DNA from: an uncultured Bacteroidales bacterium
Lineage (GTDB): Bacteria > Bacteroidota > Bacteroidia > Bacteroidales > Bacteroidaceae
Length of the DNA: 52,451 nucleotides
Assembly (NCBI GenBank): GCA_902785075.1
Contig: CACZXN010000013.1
Coordinates: 1 to 52,451 of the forward strand
Direction: 5' to 3'
The notes below the pieces were generated by a model. The model saw nothing but the letters and a program-made list of their open reading frames with translations. It did no database searches and was not told where the DNA came from. Every line of letters starts with the position of its first letter. Position 1 is the stretch's first letter. Of the stretch, positions 43,681 through 52,285 are shown piece after piece. A program made the translations under genes and the position numbers.

Positions 43681-44295
43681 TTATAAACTATCATCTACAT
43701 GATGATAATGTACTTTGTCCGTTATATTTACAGAATATGTTGTGTGAGACGTTGTTCCTATCTCTGTCCTACTTGCTTCAGTACCATCTGAGTTGTATTC
43801 AATGTAATAACACGTGATTGTATAATGATCAACTACGATATAACTATAGGTTTGACTTAAATATGGTTGATACGTTGTCTGTCCACAGCCTATAACATAT
43901 TGAGGTAGTTCAAGTGTGCCAGATGGGGTAGCAATATGAACAGTAGGAACATTTTTTATATTCAATGAACAAGATGCATGTACATTAGGATTGGTTGGAT
44001 TTAGGACGTTATTATACGTCCATTGAACGGTTGACTCTATTTCAAATGTTACTATATCAGAAAATTGGGCGTTGAAAGTATTCGTTGCTTCACCTGCGTC
44101 TAATTCATACCATTCTGTTATTGTACCTTCCACACCTCTTCCCATTTCTCTTTCTGCACGAGTAGTTAATTCATTACCAGAGTAATAATCATAGTCCTCA
44201 TCTGCAGAACAAGATGCATAAATCGTAATACCAATCACTGCAGCTACTGCTATCAGCAGTGCATACATCCCTTTGAGTTTGTTTAATCTTTTCAT
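43681..44295 (-). CDS. Leader-sharing lipoprotein (cassette 1)
   Basis: A 204-residue protein from MKRLNKLKGMYALLIAVAAV. The leader, through the lipobox-like YASCSAD, is nearly identical to that of the 278-residue protein at 46770-47606, and both carry a TRAE motif soon after. The mature part is beta-rich (EGTITEWYELDAGEATN, CSLNIKNVPTVHIATPSGTL) with no named domain. I chose 44295 because it matches the partner's start. A -7 promoter element lies at 44328-44335. Confidence 0.7.
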   Translation of the reverse strand: MKRLNKLKGMYALLIAVAAVIGITIYASCSADEDYDYYSGNELTTRAEREMGRGVEGTITEWYELDAGEATNTFNAQFSDIVTFEIESTVQWTYNNVLNPTNPNVHASCSLNIKNVPTVHIATPSGTLELPQYVIGCGQTTYQPYLSQTYSYIVVDHYTITCYYIEYNSDGTEASRTEIGTTSHTTYSVNITDKVHYHHVDDSL

Positions 44296-44327
44296 TTTCA
44301 TTGATGTTGAAAGCAACTTTTCAGTTG

Positions 44328-44335
44328 CAAAATTA
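44328..44335 (-). promoter_or_regulatory. -7 element before cassette 1
   Basis: Minus strand TAATTTTG, about 33 bases before the leader lipoprotein start; no clear -33. The gap 44296-44437 also carries the repeat copy at 44407-44515. Confidence 0.4.
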
Positions 44336-44406
44336 ATAATAAATTATGAATTATACTATAAAACTTCTGTTTTTTCATCTTTCTTTACCCCATAAACCTT
44401 AACTAT

Positions 44407-44515
44407 CTTAGCTCTATAACTTTGAACTCTTGACCCCTTAACCCTTAACCGCTTCTTTTGCTTTCCTCCTTATCTCCTTCACCTGTGGTGAGGGAATTTT
44501 CACTGGTTTCTCGAG
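44407..44515 (-). repeat. 109-bp direct repeat covering a ligase 3' end, copy 2
   Basis: Counterpart of 40501-40609, in the same orientation and at the same place relative to the ligase stop codon. Confidence 0.75.
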
Positions 44516-46012
44516 AATCTCATTTGCTAACAGTCTGGCATTTATGGTGTCGCCAGTTTGCTGATACAAGTCCATCATCGATTCCAAAGGGATGAACCTG
44601 CTGGGTATCATGTCCGATGCATGACGATATGCTGTGATTGCCTGTTTACTCTGACCGCAATGTTCCAAATTGTCTGCAAGCAATAATTGGACATCATAGT
44701 CGTTATATACCTTCATACACACCTTAGTTAATGCCAAGCTTTCTTTATATCTTTCAACGTAGTTCAATTCTGCGGCATAATTATACAAAAACAACGGATT
44801 CCAATCCATCCATGGCATCATCTTCTCGTAATGCGGTAACATCCGCTCTGTCTGCCCAGCGATACAGCGTCTTGACATTTCTGCCCACTTCAAGTTTTGG
44901 TACAGCATACAGCCAGTCCCTAAAAGTGATACAAACAAGATACATGATATTACATAACGAACGCCCTTTCCTATAGTCAAATATCTGATAGGTATTGCCC
45001 CAATAACAAGAATAAGGGTCATGAACCATATAACCGCATAATGATAAGGATATGAGAACATACACATAACAACACTTGCCCCTATCATTGCTATCCCGAC
45101 AGAACGGAACGGACCGTCTTGTTTCCACAGGCTTTTAATAAGAAAGACCAAGACCGCCAAAGCCATAGCCAAGCCGATTATACCAAATCGGACAGTAAGC
45201 AGGATGTATTCGTTGAAGGGATGTGTGATGTTGTCGGCAAGCATCCTATAAGGGGAATCAGGATGAGTAACCATGTATGCAGCCTGATAGTCCATATAGT
45301 TGGCATGGAAACCATTGGTGCCAAAACCAGTAATCGGTCTTTCTGCAATCATATTACAACAGACTTGCCATACCAACAAACGACCGTCAGCAGACGCAGG
45401 TTTCATCTTATATAGCAGGAATACTCCAGCAATGAAAACCAAAGCAATCACAAATAGGATTATCCGATGTTTTTTGAGATACTGTATCATCTTTGTTTCT
45501 AATGCAAGTATCACAGCTAAAGCAACCAATGCCGCCAAAAATCCACATCTCGAACCAGACAGCACAATAGACATGATTATCAATAAGGAAGAGATGATAG
45601 CCAGAATTCTTATCGGCCATGATACTTTATTGTGCAAACTGAGGTATAGCGAAAACTGCAAGCAGGAACATTGAACCGCTGTATAGCCTGCCGGATTCTC
45701 AAAGGCTCCGGTAATCGGAAAGATGGTATGTGAAGGAATAATGATAGCATATTGAAGTATTCCATGCAAAGACAATGCCAATCCAATGAGGGATACACCT
45801 ATTCCGAACCATTGTGAATCAAGTCCTTGACGCAGGGAGAGAAATCCTTTGGGAAATAGACTGCAACTTATGAACAGCAGCAAAGATGTCACAAGAACGA
45901 AATAGAATTTGCCGTCATTTATCTCATCGTAGAAATATCTGGAGGTAAACCATGTTCCCCCAGATATGATCAACAATAAGATTGCTGTTGTGATTTGTTG
46001 CACGCTCAACAC
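44438..46012 (-). CDS. O-antigen ligase/polymerase-like membrane protein with TPR tail (cassette 2)
   Basis: A 524-residue paralogue of 40508-42187: multiple helices, the periplasmic AERPITGFGTNGFHANYM and THPDSPYRMLADNITHPFNE blocks (about 225-270), SGSRCGFLAAL matching SGCRTGMVCMA, and a TPR-like C-terminus ending EKPVKIPSPQVKEIRRKAK. There is no ATG near the N-terminus: the frame opens with GTG at 46012, 6 bp after the preceding gene. The activity class is glycan ligase/polymerase; acceptor unknown. Confidence 0.85.
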   Translation of the reverse strand: MLSVQQITTAILLLIISGGTWFTSRYFYDEINDGKFYFVLVTSLLLFISCSLFPKGFLSLRQGLDSQWFGIGVSLIGLALSLHGILQYAIIIPSHTIFPITGAFENPAGYTAVQCSCLQFSLYLSLHNKVSWPIRILAIISSLLIIMSIVLSGSRCGFLAALVALAVILALETKMIQYLKKHRIILFVIALVFIAGVFLLYKMKPASADGRLLVWQVCCNMIAERPITGFGTNGFHANYMDYQAAYMVTHPDSPYRMLADNITHPFNEYILLTVRFGIIGLAMALAVLVFLIKSLWKQDGPFRSVGIAMIGASVVMCMFSYPYHYAVIWFMTLILVIGAIPIRYLTIGKGVRYVISCILFVSLLGTGCMLYQNLKWAEMSRRCIAGQTERMLPHYEKMMPWMDWNPLFLYNYAAELNYVERYKESLALTKVCMKVYNDYDVQLLLADNLEHCGQSKQAITAYRHASDMIPSRFIPLESMMDLYQQTGDTINARLLANEILEKPVKIPSPQVKEIRRKAKEAVKG

Positions 46013-46018
46013 GCCTCT

Positions 46019-46735
46019 TTAATACTTAAACTCTTTGTCGAACTTTATATACTTACTTATCTCCTCAACATAGTCATCAATCGTTTTACCATTAAAGCAA
46101 GAAATAAAAGTAAGCATCGCTACAGAACGGTTTCCTTCTTTATTATAGAATTCTATGCCATAACATTCATCATAATATGCATGTAAGTTTTGATTCGTCA
46201 AAGCATTTCCACATAGTACTTTCGCCAAATTTGGAATCCTTACTACACAAATTGTGTCGGCGTTTGTACGTTCTTTAATTTTGACATTTCCTAAATATTT
46301 TATATACTGTCTGGAACATTCATTTCTCATTTTTTCTACCTTTGTTGGATTGTTATATTGATACCATTTAGAAGATGGAATGTCACAATTATTATATAAA
46401 ATTCCACTGAAGAAGGGTTCGTACTTTCGTGTAGGCATTGTGGAATCATGTATGGGCTTCCTTAATAAGGGAGTCATGTAAACATAATACCGTGTATTCT
46501 TATTACCCAAAGCTATCCCACACATGAATGTATCCCATGTTTTACTTTCATCAGGCAATCCAAACTCAAAAACAAAGGGTTGTTCTGTAATGATTGATGC
46601 GTAATCCACAGGAAAACTAATGCTGACTCCATACCATTCCTTATATTTCTGCTGATAGTCTGAATAATCTTGTGCCGAAACAATCATTGGGAACAAAAGA
46701 AACGGCATTAACATAATAATCTTTACATTATTCAT
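46019..46735 (-). CDS. Secreted protein of unknown function (cassette 2)
   Basis: A 238-residue protein with a signal peptide (MLMPFLLFPMIVSAQ). The body is mixed alpha/beta (YGVSISFPVDYASIITEQPF, EFYNKEGNRSVAMLTF) with several cysteines (for example CGIALG, NNCDIP, RNECSR, YDECYG). No family recognised. Position between the leader lipoprotein and the ligase equals that of the 492-residue protein in cassette 1, although no sequence similarity is visible. Confidence 0.65.
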   Translation of the reverse strand: MNNVKIIMLMPFLLFPMIVSAQDYSDYQQKYKEWYGVSISFPVDYASIITEQPFVFEFGLPDESKTWDTFMCGIALGNKNTRYYVYMTPLLRKPIHDSTMPTRKYEPFFSGILYNNCDIPSSKWYQYNNPTKVEKMRNECSRQYIKYLGNVKIKERTNADTICVVRIPNLAKVLCGNALTNQNLHAYYDECYGIEFYNKEGNRSVAMLTFISCFNGKTIDDYVEEISKYIKFDKEFKY

Positions 46736-46769
46736 AACTCTAATATATTTAAAAAACTATAAGACCATA

Positions 46770-47606
46770 TTACTGAAATGGGTAAATTGATGTTAATTCT
46801 GTTGAATACACAGATTTTCCTGTCTCTCCAGAACAATAATCGTCATAATAAATAACCCTTTTATTTGGATTGTTCACATCTGGATTGCAATAGGTTACGT
46901 TCACAGCATGATCAATTACTCCATTTTGGTAAATTAGAGCTACACAATAATTCATAAAGGTTGGATTAGTATATGTTAAAAGTTGTGTAGGAAGATATGA
47001 ATGTACAAGAACAAACTTCCGAATAATTGGACCTACAAGATTACTGTTCACCCCACCTTGAGATTGCCAATTATGACAATAATGGTTACAGGTATCTACA
47101 GCCGTTGCATAAGTTGGCGCACCTTGTCCCATGTGGCTTATTGCCATTGGAACACAATTCGAGTATACAATCGACCCCTCTCCTCTCATCATTTTCTTTC
47201 TGGCTTTCCCTTCATAGGTCTTACTGTTAATAATTCCATTCGTGTATTCAAACATGCCAATTATGCGATTGTACAAAGAATCAGAAATGTTGATTTGCTT
47301 TCCACTTGATGCATTGAATTCATAGCAATGTTTAGTCTCAGAAAAAGAGACACCTATTCTCCCTATTGCTTTGGTTAATATATCATAATCTTTTGAAGAC
47401 CACTCTTTTGAATTATACGTGGATAATGTCAAATACTCAGACATGTCCTTCTTCTCTGCTCGTGTGTTTTCTGTCAATGCGCACTCTTCATCAAATCCCC
47501 AGAAATCACCATCTGCAGAACATGAACCATAAATAGTAATACCAATCACTGCAGCAACTACTACCAGTAGTGCATACATTCCTTTGAACTTGTTTAATCT
47601 TTTCAT
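46770..47606 (-). CDS. Leader-sharing lipoprotein, probable papain-fold cysteine peptidase (cassette 2)
   Basis: A 278-residue protein: leader MKRLNKFKGMYALLVVVAAV through YGSCSAD, then a spacer with TRAE, an N-terminal region (about 55-140) and a peptidase-like domain. The pattern Cys151 in SNCVPMAISHMG, His233 in DHAVNVTY and Asp255/256 in YYDDYCSG has the order and spacing of papain-fold C39/C10-like peptidases. Substrate unknown; the two leader proteins, or others in this operon, are candidates. It starts 37 bp after the transglutaminase-like gene. Confidence 0.65.
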   Translation of the reverse strand: MKRLNKFKGMYALLVVVAAVIGITIYGSCSADGDFWGFDEECALTENTRAEKKDMSEYLTLSTYNSKEWSSKDYDILTKAIGRIGVSFSETKHCYEFNASSGKQINISDSLYNRIIGMFEYTNGIINSKTYEGKARKKMMRGEGSIVYSNCVPMAISHMGQGAPTYATAVDTCNHYCHNWQSQGGVNSNLVGPIIRKFVLVHSYLPTQLLTYTNPTFMNYCVALIYQNGVIDHAVNVTYCNPDVNNPNKRVIYYDDYCSGETGKSVYSTELTSIYPFQ

Positions 47607-47643
47607 AATTTTTGTAATTAATTGATTAATGTTGTTGTTATTA

Positions 47644-49230
47644 TTAAAATTGCATTAAATAGCCTTCTCCTGTTTCTTCGTTCTGAGTAATGAAACCGAA
47701 CGGACTTCCTAACACATCATCGAAAAAGACCGTCCATTTGGGCACCTTTACATCAAACAGATGGAAGTCTGGACGGAACCCCTTGCTTCGCAGCGACTCC
47801 TCAAACACTTTGTATTCTCCCGTTTTGGGATTGAATCCCCATAATATCGCCTCACCTGTTACCGAATGCCATTTGTTATCCATGTCCCAGTACCATGTGG
47901 TCATGTTGCGCTTCAACTCTGCCTCCTTCACTTTGTCACGGTAGGCAAGACGGAACAGAACTGTGTCACCTGAGCAGTCATATAGCCTAATCCTGTCATT
48001 CACGTTCTTGAGGCCTTCATTTCCAATGATAGTAAATGGAGTGCCTACTGTACGGATGGTATCACCATCTGCATAACCTAACCTATACCATTGTCGGATG
48101 GTGGCATTCTGGAACTTTACGCTATCACCACATACATGTCCCTCGCGTACAGGCTGCCAATGCCAGTCGTGGAAGCGGCAAAGGAACAGATATGGATAAG
48201 GCTTCAAACTGTCTGGTATGGGAAGGGCAAAGTCGTATGTCTTGCATAACAGACAGGTAACATCTGAATGTGTAACAGGTAGAGCGAGCTGTTGTACCAT
48301 CGCATTAGAGGCATAGGTCTTAGCCAACCGCTGCAAATCTGCATTAAGCTCATAGTCATACTCCCATACTCTCCATGCCGCCATCGTATCTTTAGGCGCA
48401 CCCATATATATCAGTGTATCACCGACGCTAATACGGAATGCTCTGTCAATACCATCCACTTTAGGGAACAATACAGAAGAATGAGTGACTTCCGTAAATC
48501 GCCAATGAATTTCAATCATGGAACAAGGAATGCCACAGGCACGCATAACAAGGGTAGTGAAGTGCGCACAGTTGAGACACTCAAGCCAATGCAACTTCAT
48601 CATCATATCATAAGATAAGGGATAGCGGTTCAACAGGCCCATACTCCCTCCGTACTCCACATCGCGCCGGATACATCGCATGAGATAATTGATTACATCG
48701 GGCAAAGAAGTCGGATCTGCAACAGAATCGATGATAGAGGTCTCATAACGCTTTTTGAAAAACTTACGCCATGAGGATAGTTCTTCATCCGCATTTCTAT
48801 ATGGAAGGATGTATTTGCAGAAATCGTTGAAAGGAATATCTTTCGACCATGGTTTGTTCCATGAGTCGAAAGCAAGGTCTATGTTTTCGCGTAAGAAAGA
48901 ATCAGTAATGGTGTCTATATCGTATACAGGAGAATCAGATACTATACTGTATCCACAACTATCGATATATGCCTTGAATACAGAATCTTTGTTCGTCTCT
49001 GGCCTGTCGAGCACATCTGTATATGAAATCTCAAACGGCTTATTAAAATGACGGCTCACACCATAATGCCATTTGGCATTATCTCTTAGATACTGAGCTG
49101 CCAGCATCTTCAACGTATCTCCAGACTGACGGTAATACTCAACAGTACGTTCAAAAGCTGACTCCTCCTGCACCGAAGTACAGGAAGAGAGAGCTAACAC
49201 AATTACTACAATTGTACTCAGTCTATTCAT
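47644..49230 (-). CDS. Transglutaminase-like lipoprotein
   Basis: A 528-residue protein with a lipoprotein signal (VLALSSCTSVQEE). The stretch FNDFCKYILPYRNADEELSS precedes a transglutaminase-like core: LECLNCAHFTTLVMRACGIP (Cys near 220), THSSVLFPKVDG (His near 251) and the acidic partner a little later. C-terminal beta domains follow (about 330-528). Bacteroidota homologues are surface or periplasmic proteins of unknown substrate, likely hydrolytic or cross-linking. It lies 24 bp after a DUF3244 gene. Confidence 0.8.
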   Translation of the reverse strand: MNRLSTIVVIVLALSSCTSVQEESAFERTVEYYRQSGDTLKMLAAQYLRDNAKWHYGVSRHFNKPFEISYTDVLDRPETNKDSVFKAYIDSCGYSIVSDSPVYDIDTITDSFLRENIDLAFDSWNKPWSKDIPFNDFCKYILPYRNADEELSSWRKFFKKRYETSIIDSVADPTSLPDVINYLMRCIRRDVEYGGSMGLLNRYPLSYDMMMKLHWLECLNCAHFTTLVMRACGIPCSMIEIHWRFTEVTHSSVLFPKVDGIDRAFRISVGDTLIYMGAPKDTMAAWRVWEYDYELNADLQRLAKTYASNAMVQQLALPVTHSDVTCLLCKTYDFALPIPDSLKPYPYLFLCRFHDWHWQPVREGHVCGDSVKFQNATIRQWYRLGYADGDTIRTVGTPFTIIGNEGLKNVNDRIRLYDCSGDTVLFRLAYRDKVKEAELKRNMTTWYWDMDNKWHSVTGEAILWGFNPKTGEYKVFEESLRSKGFRPDFHLFDVKVPKWTVFFDDVLGSPFGFITQNEETGEGYLMQF

Positions 49231-49254
49231 GTAAATTAGTATTGTCTTATGTTA

Positions 49255-49671
49255 TTATTCTCTTTTTAAATTGAATATTTTTCTCGATGAATTGGCTAAG
49301 AACTGATATTCCTGATAATAATCAGAGGGAGTTCCCGTCATGATGACACCCTCAAATCTTTCCCTCGCGGATAACAGTACAAGCTCGACTTTATAGGTTC
49401 CAAGCTGCAAGTCAGCAATTCTGGTGGTTGCATCATTACACGTACTACTTATTTCACAAGTATCTGTCAAAATTGGCGTTGTCATTTCGACTTTTGTAAT
49501 GCGAATAATCACCTGACCAGTATATTCACTTATCGGAATATGTAGATAATCCGAATCATAATACCCGGTCATCGTTTTGAGGGGTTGTTCCCGAATCATC
49601 ATGCTATTTCGAGCATAAGCGGATAGTATCATACAAATACCAATCAATATAGAAATTGTTAGTTTCTTCAT
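49255..49671 (-). CDS. DUF3244 protein 2
   Basis: A protein of about 138 residues from MKKLTISILIGICMILSAYA, with a signal peptide and a small Ig-like beta-sandwich; GTYKVELVLLSARERFEGVI is the DUF3244 end signature. Probably periplasmic or surface located. It follows the other DUF3244 gene by 66 bp. Confidence 0.75.
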   Translation of the reverse strand: MKKLTISILIGICMILSAYARNSMMIREQPLKTMTGYYDSDYLHIPISEYTGQVIIRITKVEMTTPILTDTCEISSTCNDATTRIADLQLGTYKVELVLLSARERFEGVIMTGTPSDYYQEYQFLANSSRKIFNLKRE

Positions 49672-49737
49672 TATTCGGCTTTTTGTCATTTGCGAATTTC
49701 AAACGTTAATTCCCGTTCATTTCATCGGAATCTTATT

Positions 49738-50166
49738 TCATTCAATCTCGAAGTATCCTTCGTAGCCTTCGTTGTTGGCTAAATAGATGTCCACTCGATA
49801 TGTGCCATGTGAAAGAGCTGAGATGTCTATTTCAACCGAGTTGTTCGTAGCAGAGACATGTTCTAGTGTCTGCAGAACTGCTTGGTTTGTAAATGTGTTG
49901 ACTACCGCTACAAGCATCACTCCACTAAAGTCCGTCACGTCTATAAATAAGGTGTCGGATGTGTAAGTAGCGGAGACAGGGAGTTGATCATTCCCGTTTG
50001 TAAGACCTTCTGGACCACTGGTTGATCCACCTTTAATTATTATTTCAATGGGAATCTTTGGTGGCGTTCCATGTCCCGAACTATTTCCGTTTCCACCATT
50101 TTGTGCGTTTACATTAACGAATGCTAAACAAATGAGCATCGCAAAAATCAAATACTTTCTGTTCAT
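49738..50166 (-). CDS. DUF3244 protein 1
   Basis: A 142-residue protein with a signal peptide (LAFVNVNAQ), a Gly/Asn-rich linker (NGGNGNSSGHG) and a DUF3244 beta domain ending GTYRVDIYLANNEGYEGYF. It is first in the operon, after the promoter at 50216-50247. No function known. Confidence 0.75.
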   Translation of the reverse strand: MNRKYLIFAMLICLAFVNVNAQNGGNGNSSGHGTPPKIPIEIIIKGGSTSGPEGLTNGNDQLPVSATYTSDTLFIDVTDFSGVMLVAVVNTFTNQAVLQTLEHVSATNNSVEIDISALSHGTYRVDIYLANNEGYEGYFEIE

Positions 50167-50215
50167 AATTCTTAATTTTTTTGTTAGAAATGAAACTAAT
50201 TATGATTTCCAAGTG

Positions 50216-50247
50216 CAAAGGTAGGTAGTTTGTATGTATTGTGCAAT
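50216..50247 (-). promoter_or_regulatory. Promoter of the cassette operon
   Basis: Minus strand: ATTG (50244-50247), 20 bp, TACCTTTG (50216-50223). Leader of about 45 bases. It probably drives the whole run to 40508, with a possible internal start at 44328. Confidence 0.6.
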
Positions 50248-50286
50248 TTTTTGAGGGATAAGAATTTGGGGAGCATTCCAACGTGT

Positions 50287-50323
50287 AAAAACATAGCCCA
50301 CAGAATGCCGTGGGCTTGTTTTT
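50287..50323 (-). terminator. Terminator of the regulator gene
   Basis: agcccac (50295-50301) pairs with gtgggct (50310-50316); aaaaaca and tgttttt flank it. On the minus strand the stem is followed by a T-run, ending the regulator transcript before the cassette operon promoter. Confidence 0.8.
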
Positions 50324-50424
50324 GATGCGCAAAAAAAGGTTCTCTTAGAGAAGAGGGGGGATATTTCTGTTAATAACTACCTTGAAATCGGTGCTTTCTT
50401 AGTGTGATTCCTGGTAAAATCATA

Positions 50425-52245
50425 TTAGAATCGTGCAATGATGTCATTAAAACTCGACTGCGGATCAGAGATGTCAAAAACAGTACGTTTGCATTCCTGG
50501 TGTTTTTTCTTAATAGTTACTTCTGCCAAACACATAAAAGAAGCTACCTGTTTGCGATTCAATCCCATACGACTTAACAGACAGAGATGATACTGTTCAT
50601 CGGTAAGCCTAGGGAATTTCTTCTTGAGTCTGCAGGCAAATCTATCAGAACATGAGTCGAGCAAATACTCTACATATCTCCAATCATGGTCGTCTATTTG
50701 ATGGATTCGAATCTTATCGCTAACAATTTGTTTGTACAAGTCAGATTGACCAATAGTATATTGTTGCAGTCGGGTAATAACCTGTTGGCTTTCTGATGCT
50801 ATCTTCTGCCTCTTCTCTTTCTCATTAAGATACAACTGTTTGAGTACACTTATCTCTTGCTCGTATTGCTGTTGCCTGATTTTGAATTCTTCCGTGCTCG
50901 TGTCCTGTCGTTTCAGATGTTGTAATTCATTTTGTTTTTGTTCCAACAATTGCTGATACTGTTTTAGTGTATGTTCGTTTTGAGCAACTTGTTCGTTAAT
51001 CTGGTTAATGCGAATTTGATATTCTGAAATGAGAGTTTCGCTCGACAGCAGGCGTCGCTTATATTTCTCTTTTAAACGGTTGATGTACCTTCTGATTTTA
51101 CGATATGAGACAAGAACCAAAATTACAAGCCCCAAAAAAATGATGATAAAGCTATAAAGCAATGTCTGGTTGTGATGGGAAAGGCGTTCATTGGCAAGTT
51201 CCTCGTCAAGAAGATTATTATAATACAAGTCTTTTTGGTGTTGAGACTCACTGAATATATTGACTACTGCTTGGTAGGTGGAATCAGAATATGCAATGGC
51301 AGACGGAGTGTCGTGTAGTTGCATTGCAATTTGTGATAACTTGCGGTAAACGACATATTGCATTTTGGGGTTAGAAGAATGAATGCTTAACAAGGTAGTT
51401 TCTGCCTGTTCTATGGAATCACAGGCAAGATAGCTATCTGCCAAAGAAAACAAGGAAGCGTCGCGTGTTTGCTCAGTCAGGCCATGCATGCCTTGCTTTG
51501 CCAGTTCAAGGGCTTTCGGGTAGTCTTGTGTATAGTAATAACAATCGGACAAGCGGCGAAGTGATTCATATTGCTGTATTTCCAACTGTAGGTCACAAGA
51601 CAACTGATATGCTTCTTCTGCACAGTTGAATGCGGAATCAGCAAGATCCGCAACTAAATAGTCGTTGCTCAAAGAATTCAGAATTGATATGTAGTTAGCA
51701 GGCTTATCCTTACACCTATTATATATATTTAAAGCCTTTTTCCTCAACTGAATAGCTGATGTTATATTACTCCACTTCATAGTTGTCGCAAAGTAATTAT
51801 GTGCTAAGTAGCATGTACGCCAGTCCTCCACCTGCTCCGAGCAGCGAATAGCTTCACGATAGAGGTCCTCTGCCCGTTTCGTACTATCGCGTGATGCCTC
51901 GAAACGAGCAAGATAGAAGGCACTGCGTCCCAAACGACGGATGTTCTCGTCCGTCTCACCCTGCTCCTTATAATACTCATAAGCAGGACGAATCAAACTA
52001 TCGGCAGTCACTCCCTTTCCTGTCATGGCATCGGTCATGGTACGCAGCAGACCGTAGAGGGAACGGACTCTCTCACCGCTCTCCCCTAAAGGGCGAGAGC
52101 TAATAGAATCCAGAAACATGCCCGCACTGTCAGGGTGCTCAGGCAGATATGCCTCTGCTCGCTCCAGCACAGGCATCACCTCCCTGTCACCCGTACAGGA
52201 TGCAAGGAGCAGGAAAAATACTGATATGTATAGTACTATCTTCAT
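50425..52245 (-). CDS. Membrane TPR / coiled-coil / HTH regulator
   Basis: A 606-residue protein: lipoprotein-like signal (FFLLLASC), TPR repeats over about residues 40-330, one membrane helix (about 361-381, SFIIIFLGLVILVLVSY), a long coiled coil (about 385-505) and a C-terminal LuxR-like helix-turn-helix (about 545-590: LTDEQYHLCLLSRMGLNRKQ, LAEVTIKKKHQECKR). Bacteroidota proteins of this kind sense an envelope signal with the TPR domain and bind DNA with the HTH. It precedes the cassette operon in the same direction and probably controls it. The start at 52245 is set by its promoter. Confidence 0.85.
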   Translation of the reverse strand: MKIVLYISVFFLLLASCTGDREVMPVLERAEAYLPEHPDSAGMFLDSISSRPLGESGERVRSLYGLLRTMTDAMTGKGVTADSLIRPAYEYYKEQGETDENIRRLGRSAFYLARFEASRDSTKRAEDLYREAIRCSEQVEDWRTCYLAHNYFATTMKWSNITSAIQLRKKALNIYNRCKDKPANYISILNSLSNDYLVADLADSAFNCAEEAYQLSCDLQLEIQQYESLRRLSDCYYYTQDYPKALELAKQGMHGLTEQTRDASLFSLADSYLACDSIEQAETTLLSIHSSNPKMQYVVYRKLSQIAMQLHDTPSAIAYSDSTYQAVVNIFSESQHQKDLYYNNLLDEELANERLSHHNQTLLYSFIIIFLGLVILVLVSYRKIRRYINRLKEKYKRRLLSSETLISEYQIRINQINEQVAQNEHTLKQYQQLLEQKQNELQHLKRQDTSTEEFKIRQQQYEQEISVLKQLYLNEKEKRQKIASESQQVITRLQQYTIGQSDLYKQIVSDKIRIHQIDDHDWRYVEYLLDSCSDRFACRLKKKFPRLTDEQYHLCLLSRMGLNRKQVASFMCLAEVTIKKKHQECKRTVFDISDPQSSFNDIIARF

Positions 52246-52253
52246 ATCAGTTG

Positions 52254-52285
52254 CAAAGATACACATTTCTGAGGAAACTACCAAA
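52254..52285 (-). promoter_or_regulatory. Promoter of the regulator
   Basis: Minus strand: TTTG (52282-52285), 20 bp, TATCTTTG (52254-52261), 8 bases before the start codon. It closely matches 4451-4482. Upstream, to 52451, only the small direct repeat cacacagat (about 52335-52362) is seen. Confidence 0.75.
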
